In this document: in pieces, positions 57,501-64,000 of the stretch
How positions within the stretch are numbered: the first letter of the stretch is position 1
Layout: every line of letters starts with the position of its first letter
Origin: Haliotis asinina
Taxonomy: Eukaryota > Mollusca > Gastropoda > Lepetellida > Haliotidae
DNA length: 64,000 nucleotides
Direction: 5' to 3'
Assembly (NCBI RefSeq): GCF_037392515.1
Contig: NC_090291.1
Coordinates: 26,584,001 to 26,648,000 of the forward strand
Made by a program: the position numbers and the translations under genes
Notes under the pieces: model-generated
Told to the model about the DNA's origin: nothing
The model's database searches: none
The model's input: only the letters and a program-made list of their open reading frames with translations

Positions 57501-58568
57501 TCTGCATACCTCAGACCAGTTCTATACAGGGACAATCTGTTTACTGAGACGGGAGCAATGACAACAAAGATTGTTTTTGAAAATAACAGAGCAGTTGGTC
57601 TGGAGTACAAGCAGGGAGGAATCATGAAAGAGGTGAGGGCTGAAAAGGAAGTTATCCTCAGTGGAGGAGCTGTCAACTCTCCTCAGTTGTTGATGATCTC
57701 GGGGATTGGCAATGCTGATGAACTGAGGGAACTGGACATCCCAGTTGTAGCAAATCTTCCAGGTGTTGGGGAAAATCTTCAGGACCATCTGGAAGTATAT
57801 GTACAGCAGGAGTGTACAAAGAAGATCACCTTGTACTCAGCACAATGGAAGTTTCCACATAACATGATCAGGATAGGTTTACAGTGGTTCACCACAAACA
57901 CTGGGGATGGAGCATCAACTCATCTTGAAACTGGTGGATTTATCCGCAGTCAGCCAGGGATTGAACATCCAGACATTCAGTATCACTTCCTGCCATCAAC
58001 TGTCAATGACCATGGTAGGAAGATTGGACCTTGCCATGCTTTCCAAGCTCATATGGGAACTATGAGACCAACAAGTAGAGGCTTCATAAAACTGAAATCC
58101 AAAGATCCTTCACAGCACCCAAGGATTGTTGCTAACTATCTGAGCACACATGAAGACATTGTTGATATGAGGAATGGTATAAAACTGACCAGAGAGATCT
58201 TTTCCCAAAAGGCATTTGATGAGTTCAGAGGTCCAGAGATAGCTCCAGGATATAACATTACTAGTGACAAAGATCTTGATGCATTTGTTCGTAAAATGGG
58301 AGACAGTGCTTACCATCCTTCCTGCACATGTAAGATGGGTTCGCCAAGTGACCCAATGGCTGTTGTAGATCCTTCAGCGAAAGTGATTGGTGTTGATGGA
58401 CTTAGGGTTGTTGATGCCTCCATAATGCCGAGTGTCGTTAGTGGCAATCTCAATGGACCAACAATCATGATTGCTGAGAAGTGTGCAGACATTATCCTTG
58501 GACAAAAGCCATTACCCAAATCTACAGCTCCTGTGTATAAGCCAACAACCTTGGAAACCCAACGGTAA
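48514..58568 (+). CDS. CHDH: Tandem HAD phosphatase domains fused to choline dehydrogenase (4 exons, 1181 aa)
   Basis: Exons are 48514-48598, 52401-52605, 53348-54172 and 56138-58568, joined in phases 1, 2 and 2. A basic, acid-poor N terminus ([20 protein letters not shown]) looks like a mitochondrial presequence. HAD1 has FDKDGTL (Asp75, Asp77), Thr197 in ICTSDN, Lys231 in QPKP and GDTVAD (255-260). HAD2 has FDIHGTL (Asp350, His352), Thr473, Lys507 and GDTVSD (531-536). Residues 594-628 (RRLFSTS...) resemble a second presequence. Choline dehydrogenase (about 633-1181) has [45 protein letters not shown], catalytic His1098 (SAYHPSCTC) and Asn1144, and ends [11 protein letters not shown], like human CHDH. 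That enzyme oxidises choline to betaine aldehyde at the inner mitochondrial membrane. HAD2 motifs II-IV and the whole dehydrogenase share one uninterrupted exon, so this part of the fusion is seen directly. The HAD substrate is unknown. Confidence 0.9.
48687..49238 (-). CDS. Unrecognised 183-codon open frame, antisense in fusion-gene intron 1
   Basis: This frame encodes 183 residues starting [20 protein letters not shown]. The first 135 residues have a protein-like composition, with Cys- and Pro-rich parts ([20 protein letters not shown]) and a basic run ([11 protein letters not shown]). The last 40 ([14 protein letters not shown]...) are encoded by DNA that recurs, inverted, beside the Tc1 element at 49493 and are therefore repeat-derived. 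No family, splice partner or promoter was recognised. It may be a fragment of a mobile-element protein or an exon of an old inserted gene. The function is unknown. Confidence 0.3.
   Translation of the reverse strand: MADKCPCEQTHSCTFWQVVGTAKPPEGCQNNVWDTPLPNYGGPKDMEVAYLCAMNTEKLQTFQRESTAKCLFIAKYEGKNRLLLLNLPSVGEMIPVYGSRCHRKRTPLPGGWTVHVPTRKGKKIKKSSCSSPETSACGGGLLYRYMVIFSYAFLFLSSVYARTMADCVNQVTTMIDLAECVNH
49490..50692 (-). mobile_element. Decayed Tc1-like transposon in fusion-gene intron 1
   Basis: Imperfect inverted ends are visible: left GGTATAGCTACATGGTGATT near 49492; right end read inward CAGTATGTCTATGGTGATTA. On the - strand, transposase pieces run in order: [19 protein letters not shown] and RPLLAPFLS (50285-50200), [15 protein letters not shown] (about 50010-49965), [20 protein letters not shown] and [18 protein letters not shown] (49795-49690). 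Several stops and shifts interrupt them, so this is a dead copy. Its orientation is opposite to the host gene. Confidence 0.8.
52606..53347 (+). other. Intron 2 of the fusion gene
   Basis: This intron separates HAD1 motif I from the HAD1 cap and motifs II-IV. It contains a GCATGCATGCA/CACGCACG microsatellite at 53130-53195. It falls in phase 2, at the same place in the domain as intron 3 in HAD2. Confidence 0.75.
53130..53195. repeat. GCATGC/GCACAC microsatellite
   Basis: Alternating GCATGCATGCAC and GCACGCACAC runs within intron 2 of the fusion gene. Confidence 0.9.
54207..55484 (-). mobile_element. TTAA-flanked element with a THAP-domain remnant, in intron 3 of the fusion gene
   Basis: Ends AGGTCACATGCAAC and GTTGCATGTGACCT are exact inverted repeats, flanked on both sides by TTAA (54203-54206 and 55485-55488). 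The element is 1278 bp. On the - strand at about 54950-54838 it encodes [20 protein letters not shown] then [17 protein letters not shown], the start of a THAP zinc finger (CxxxxC, later HxFP), cut off by a stop. No catalytic domain is left. TTAA duplication is typical of piggyBac-like elements, while THAP domains occur in P-element and ISL2EU-type transposases, so the superfamily is open. Confidence 0.75.
55489..56137 (+). other. 3' part of intron 3 of the fusion gene
   Basis: AT-rich intron sequence follows the THAP-bearing element and ends in the acceptor CTTTCTCTTCAG. Nothing else is recognised. Confidence 0.6.
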
Positions 58569-60254
58569 TCTGGACTCTTGACAGTGTGCTGACCTGTGGC
58601 AATATTGATTAAATGTGTCCTTCTGACTTTGTTGTTCTGCAGGACACCTGGAGAGAGATGGCTGCACGCAGACATATCTGGTTGTTTGAATTTGTTTGTT
58701 AAGCATACATACATTTATGTGCAGATGCAAATGTTTTGACTGCTGTTTGTTTGTGAATGATAGAGGAGTTGCATGGTTACAGATATTTTCAAGAGGTTCT
58801 TTTCTGTTTAGAACATATTTCTTCTTTACAGTTGTTCAGAAATGTTGGTCACTGATAGCCAAGATTATCGTAATACCCATTATATTACATAGGCATATGT
58901 ATACCAGATTATCCCTAAGATGTTTTTTAGCATAAAGTCAGAATGCAAGTTCTGGTAGCTCTTTAGCCACAGTTACGTCAACACATTTTTTAAATATGAT
59001 TCTTTATCACTACTATTCTTCTACTATAGAACCTCAGTAATGTATTTTGGTTGACGGTGTTATAATATTGTCAGGTGATGGTTTTTTCTTCATTTGTTAC
59101 ACTATTATACACATTCACTTATGTTGTTGTTCTTTCTGTTGTTATTTGCAGTATCAAGGTGTCTCAGAACTTGTTATATCTCAGTTATTTTTTAGAGTTA
59201 AATATGTCAGATGTGAAGAGGTCTCACTGACACTTGTTACATTATTGTCGTTCAAATTTGGCTGTATTCCACTCAAGGATGGGTTTCCAGTACTGTGAAA
59301 ACTTCAGTTGGAATTGAGCGGTTTAAAGTGTGATTGATGTCATCATCTCTAGTGTGTGTGTGTGTTGAGGTGAATATACCAAGGATTGCCCGTTGCAATA
59401 TTTTGTGTTTTTTGTAACATAGTTTCACCGACTCATTCAGTTATTCAATGGATACGGACCAAATGTTGGCATGTCAGTCTTGACATCTGAAGATAAGAGA
59501 TTTGTATTTTGTCGTTAACATTGTTAAAACATGTATCACCTGAAGTCTTTGATAGATCTCTTTTGCCATATGTAGATCTCGCCTACAAGATCAAACAAGA
59601 TCAAATGTAGTCAGAAAAGTCTGTCTCTTTCAGAATGAAACATTACTATATTATTTTCAGTATTGAATAAATGTGTAAACCTTTCATTATTGAAGTGTCT
59701 TTTTAAAGTGTCATGTTAATGCATAAAAATACACACATACAGGTATCTTCATAGAGCCTTTCCTGAGCAGAACTACCCTGTACTGAGTAAAAGGTTCCAT
59801 CAGTGAAGGTTGCCAGATGGCCATTATCCTTGACACATTGTTTATGTGCATGTGTAGTTTAAGTGAACTGTATACAGGAAATATCATCACCTTCATGTTT
59901 TATGTGTATGTATTAATTATACTTTTGGTTTATCAAGTTGAACTGGAACACATGGGTCATGTGATCACGGCTTTGGTCAAAACAGTAACACCCACTCAGA
60001 TTGTGGACATTCATTTTAAGAGAGTGGTGTGTCAGTACATGGTGATCAACATCAGGTGCTAGTGATGACACCACACATCCATGCTATACTCTCCTTATGA
60101 CCCAAGTACATAGTACCCCCAAGGTTTTCATGAAACCCCTGACAGCCTTTGTTCAAGTAGAAAACCGCAAATTATTGAAACTAACATGTAGTAGATCTAT
60201 ATGCTGATTCATTTGTTGGGACGAAATAGCCTGTTATGAGGCTGTCTATTACAC
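58569..60254 (+). other. 3' UTR of the fusion gene and downstream DNA
   Basis: Sequence after the TAA stop contains no further exon. The first clear AATAAA is at 59666-59671, which would give a 3' UTR of about 1.1 kb. Downstream to 60254 no gene was recognised. Confidence 0.45.
59666..59671 (+). terminator. Candidate polyadenylation signal of the fusion gene
   Basis: AATAAA in TATTGAATAAATGTG is the first canonical hexamer downstream of the stop codon on the coding strand. A GT/T-rich stretch follows. It is supported by position only. Confidence 0.4.
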
Positions 60255-60258
60255 TTAA

Positions 60259-62267
60259 AGGGGCACTGATGTGGAGCGAATAATGCTTCTCGCTGACGGT
60301 CTAATTACGAAAGCAGACCGCAAATTGGTCAGCGCCCACTCCTTCGACCGTGACGGACAAAGGAACTGGGCTCCTGTCCATATTAGCAAAATTTCTTCAC
60401 TTAAACAGTCAGGAGGCCGGATGCCCATCATATGCCATTTGTTTAAAAATATCCATGGTATTCCTTGTCTGATCGTAACCAAATATCCCAGCAGTGTAGT
60501 TCTTTTCAGATGCTTGGATGGTATACTTACTGATCCAATTTGATCCTATTTCTGTGTTTTTAACCTCGATATTTAATCATGTTACATGAAAATATGATGT
60601 CTACAGGCACGTAGCAAGCCATTTGTTTCAGTACGGCAGATTGCAAAGCTGTATATTTAGGTAGTTTTGAGTGTTGGTTGAGCTGTGATAGCAAATAGCA
60701 TACGTAAATTTTGGTAGCTATGGTAGCTACAATGGTTTATTATTTATGATAATAAAACACACAGTTGATTTATTTGAAATCGTAAACAAAAAGACGATGA
60801 CCTTGGCTTTGGTAGAGAAATCTGAAAATTGTCTTACGTAAAAAAAACTTATTTCACTTATTTACCCAAGTACACAGCAAATGCCTGAGTGTATTCCTTA
60901 TGTAACGAAATTCCGTTGGTATCCTCAAAACAGTTTCGGCCCATAAGTGTTTTCAGGCTGCATGCGACACAGAGATTACATCTTCCTTGCTGTAACTCGC
61001 GTTTGATGGTGTAAACCTACACGTGTTATTTGTCATCATTCCCTTGATGGTCAATTCATGAATTTATAACAGGTATAATTAGTAGCAACACCACTTCGGT
61101 TACTCAACAAAGGTTCCCATTTGGCATTTCTCCTGTCTGGAGTAAATACTCAACATTATAAATTAAGGTCTGTAATGGCAAATGTATTGTGTGTTATGTA
61201 ATATGTGCATGTAAGTGATGCAAGAGGGTTTATCACCTGATTTACAAAAACAAACATCGATCAAAGGATTAACCGATAACACACTGATTGATTAATTACT
61301 TTTGTTCTTCTAGCGGATTTGTCAAAAGGCAGTGTGTGTAGATGACTACACCCTGTCGTAAAGTGTGAGTGCAAAAACAACATCCTCCCTTCAAAGAATT
61401 AACCACCCTTGCGTTGATTGATTGATTGCTCAATATTGGTCAACTAAATTACTTAGAATAGTGGACATCATACAATTAGTTGCCAGGTGTGCTATCTTGG
61501 GAGACCAATGAGAGGTTTATCTAGTTTTCACCAACGAAAGACGTGAAACGATGTGTTACTTTTTCGCAAATGAGACAGTTGTAAGACACGCGACACAGAG
61601 CAGGATTATTTACCAGCTGCAGATGAATGGAATACGATTTCTTTTACGTGGATATTGATGGATACATTCCTGAACAAGGTAGTAGCCTGACACTGTTGCT
61701 ATAAAATTAGTCTGTTTTACGTTCATTATTTGCATTTTGTTTTAATTTATTTGTTGTAGCATTCAGCAGAATCTGTATGACAGAAAACACACACTAGATC
61801 GCGTATGTGTGTGAAATAGGATCCACATTGGCAATCTATACAATGTATAAATGTTGCTGTTATGTTAGAAATTTACTATGAGTATAAGCAAATCGTGTGT
61901 TCTTTTATTAATTTTCAGAATCATACAAATATGACAATAAACTAATTAGGGTTATGAGACAAAATATAGAGACGTACATTGGCTTCGTTATTTTTCCGTC
62001 CTAATAGTTTTTTACCATTTCTACCACTGGCAGATGATTAACCTTCAAAGTGTTTCATTTGTTTTCATAATACATTTGTAATGAAGTACAATTGACTTCA
62101 CCTCAGTTTATATGTCTATAATTAAACTATCAATTGCGCTTACGGACTGCGCAGCAGAGGTCACGAACCAGTCACGAATTCTGGGATATCATCCGGGTAC
62201 TCACGGGAGAAAAACAATAACAAAAGTTTACACCAGTCCACGGAAAATGCTCCGCATCAGTGCCCCT
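60259..62267. mobile_element. Non-autonomous TTAA-flanked DNA transposon, about 2.0 kb
   Basis: Terminal inverted repeats AGGGGCACTGATGTGGAGC (left) and AGGGGCACTGATGCGGAGC (right, read inward) differ at one base. They are flanked by TTAA at 60255-60258 and 62268-62271. No transposase was recognised inside. Open frames at 60271-60543 and 62112-62321 start within or near the ends and match nothing I know. TTAA duplication suggests the piggyBac superfamily, but the ends do not start with the usual CCC, so this is tentative. Confidence 0.78.
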
Positions 62268-62369
62268 TTAAGTCCCTCTTCACAACATTTACCTCGTCTC
62301 GATTTATATCGGTTTGGATGACATTTACATTTCTAGAAACTGTGACCACCCCATTTCTACTCCGAAAAA

Positions 62370-62503
62370 CAGGCAAACTGTAGCGCAAATATGGTTGAGC
62401 AGCGTAGAGAATATGACCAGTCTTCATATATGCCTCGCTCGCATATATGAAGACCGGTCATATTCTCTACGCTGCGCAACCATACTGCGCTACAGTTTGC
62501 CTG
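62370..62503. repeat. Palindrome with about 63-bp arms
   Basis: CAGGCAAACTGTAGCGCAAA at 62370, then GCAGCGTAGAGAATATGACC and CTTCATATATGC, are mirrored after a short CTCGCTC loop by GCATATATGAAG...GGTCATATTCTCTACGCTGC...GCGCTACAGTTTGCCTG, with only a few differences. It would form a long hairpin in RNA or single-stranded DNA. It may be a small foldback MITE. No duplication was identified. Confidence 0.85.
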
Positions 62504-64000
62504 TGTCCGAAATCACAGCGGGACACTACTTTTTTCATTGTCTTATCTTTCGTAGAGAACAGACTTTGAAGAAGTGCAGCATTGTTCAAGCTGAATCTTA
62601 CCAGGCTATATCTAATCGAATCCAGACTACCTTTTGATTCCTGATATACGCACTGACATCTTGTCACTGACCACCGGTCAGGGAGTCGCTTTTGACGAGG
62701 GAGTGAATTAAGTTTCACGCTGGTTTTAGCACTATGTCGCCAGTATGAGGGTGGGGGACACCAGAGATACACCTTTGACAATCAGACAGCATGAGATGCT
62801 CGGGATTCTTTCTTATCCCTAGCCCTGCAGAAATGAACAGTATGTAAGAAAGTAGCGCCTCTACAAACGCTCCAACATAAGCCCAATCCAAGGATAATCT
62901 ACAACAGGGATAGGTCACTCGCTTGTTTTCGTTACCATTTGTACTAATTAACGAGTGCCTCGTCATGCTTCAGTTCCCAGTTCACTTGGCTCGTTCCCAG
63001 CGCAACTTCAGCAGTGTTCTACAGAACTTCTGCCAGTTTATTGTATCAGTCGGAATTTTACAATGAATGAATTATAGTAAGAATTAAGAGCAAGAATTAT
63101 ACTTGAATGAATGGAAAAAAACCCGAAAGAAGTACATATGTGAATAAATGAAAGAATAAGTAAAACACTGCTGTCTTCCCTCCCAAATGTTAAAGAGCAC
63201 AAAAGTATCGCGAGAACACATGTGTTAACATCAGCTTTTTAAAAATCTACTTTGAGACATTTTCGTTTACATTAATGATTAATTCAGATATCTTATTGCA
63301 TGTGGGGAATCTGTCCCTGTTTCCCTGCCCAATCATACCATTACTTTTGTGCTATAGATTATGCACAAGCAGATGATGAATAATACATTGTGATGGCCAT
63401 TGATAAAAGTTTTTTGGCTGAACCGTATCTCAATTCTCATTCTTTATCAAGGTCGTGGGTGACTCTAAGATCGTTTGCCAGGGTCAAGGCCGAGTGCAGT
63501 GTGCACTCTTAACCTAACACTTGTTCTCTGAATATAAGTATTTCTGACGGTAGCTAACACACACATTTAAATTGGACAGGAGCCTCAGGGAGACCAGAGA
63601 TTCGGAACCTCAAGACCTACTTCAGTTAGGGCTTTAGCACTGCAGAGAGGGCTAGGCAGATGGGACTTTGAGACAGACTATGTGTACACCAAGGTTTGCT
63701 GTCTTAGCGGTTCGTTCCAGCTATCAGCTTGGGAACACATGCATGCAAATGAACTATAAAACCGTGGAACGTTGCGCAGACTTTGGTCCTTCAGGACCAT
63801 GACACGTCAGTTCTTAAGATAATACCAAGCAACAAAGAGACAAAAACAATACCCAAGTACCTCAGACATTAGATATGATTTGTTTTTAATTTCTGTTAAA
63901 CTTGCTTATTATGACTGACTTGGTTCAATTACACCATTTTCTGATCATGTATCGATCGAAATGGAGTTAAACATTCTAATAATCTCAGTTTGATTAATTC
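62504..64000. other. Unassigned DNA at the window's right end
   Basis: No exon, RNA gene or strong repeat was recognised. One 15-base match to the hairpin repeat seen at 10545 and 22818 lies at 62891-62905. Confidence 0.4.

Noticed and set aside
53325-58568. Two separate genes, a HAD phosphatase and a choline dehydrogenase
   Set aside because: HAD2 motif I is at the end of exon 3 and motifs II-IV are in exon 4, which reads on without a stop into the dehydrogenase; no credible start codon separates them. The ATGs at 53325 and 56115 lie in intron sequence.
1-64000. Retrovirus-like, LTR or other capsid-bearing elements
   Set aside because: No long terminal direct repeats, primer-binding site, gag/pol or capsid-like frames could be recognised in the window.

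Overview
The window is eukaryotic and looks like gastropod mollusc DNA, most likely abalone (Haliotis) or a close relative. The reasons are AT-rich DNA, short exons with GT-AG introns, a tRNA-derived SINE at 30999-31176 of a type I associate with abalone genomes, several Tc1/mariner remnants, MITEs, and an exceptional load of minisatellites. The species call is from memory of the SINE, not from a search.

Four protein-coding genes can be built exon by exon with matching splice phases. (1) PREY/PYURF, + strand, 2612-4666: a 114-residue mitochondrial Trm112-domain protein whose first intron is filled by a 33-bp minisatellite. (2) A kelch-like BTB-BACK-Kelch protein, + strand, 12308-17716: 605 residues in three coding exons. 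Its stop-codon region is the first unit of a 63-bp minisatellite. (3) A D-aspartate/D-amino-acid oxidase, - strand, 30082-23467: ten exons, 338 residues, ending in the peroxisomal signal SKL. Its fifth intron is an exact 50-bp-period minisatellite that reiterates the exon 6 splice acceptor. (4) A large fusion gene, + strand, 48514-58568: 1181 residues with two tandem HAD-phosphatase domains followed by a full choline dehydrogenase.

The fusion gene is the most interesting object. HAD1 keeps all four catalytic motifs. HAD2 has His in place of the second Asp of DxD. A mitochondrial-presequence-like segment lies between HAD2 and choline dehydrogenase. A phosphatase feeding choline into betaine synthesis would suit a marine osmoconformer, but this is inference.

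Layout: 1-2.6 kb intergenic; 2.6-5.5 kb PREY; 5.5-12.3 kb CRE-like 27-bp repeats, low-complexity DNA and a Tc1 element; 12.3-18.2 kb kelch-like gene with a LINE fragment and a Tc1 copy in intron 1; 18.2-23.4 kb old SINEs, a nuclear-receptor-half-site repeat and a 31-bp minisatellite; 23.4-30.1 kb the oxidase gene; 30.1-34.1 kb minisatellites, including a 27-bp higher-order array open in several frames; 34-48.4 kb gene-poor, with Tc1 fragments, three inverted-repeat elements and a 1158-bp perfect palindrome with an 8-bp target duplication; 48.5-58.6 kb the fusion gene, with a Tc1 fossil and a THAP-bearing element in its introns; 58.6-64 kb 3' UTR, a TTAA-flanked 2-kb element and a hairpin. No rRNA, true tRNA gene, CRISPR array, retrovirus-like or capsid-bearing element was recognised.
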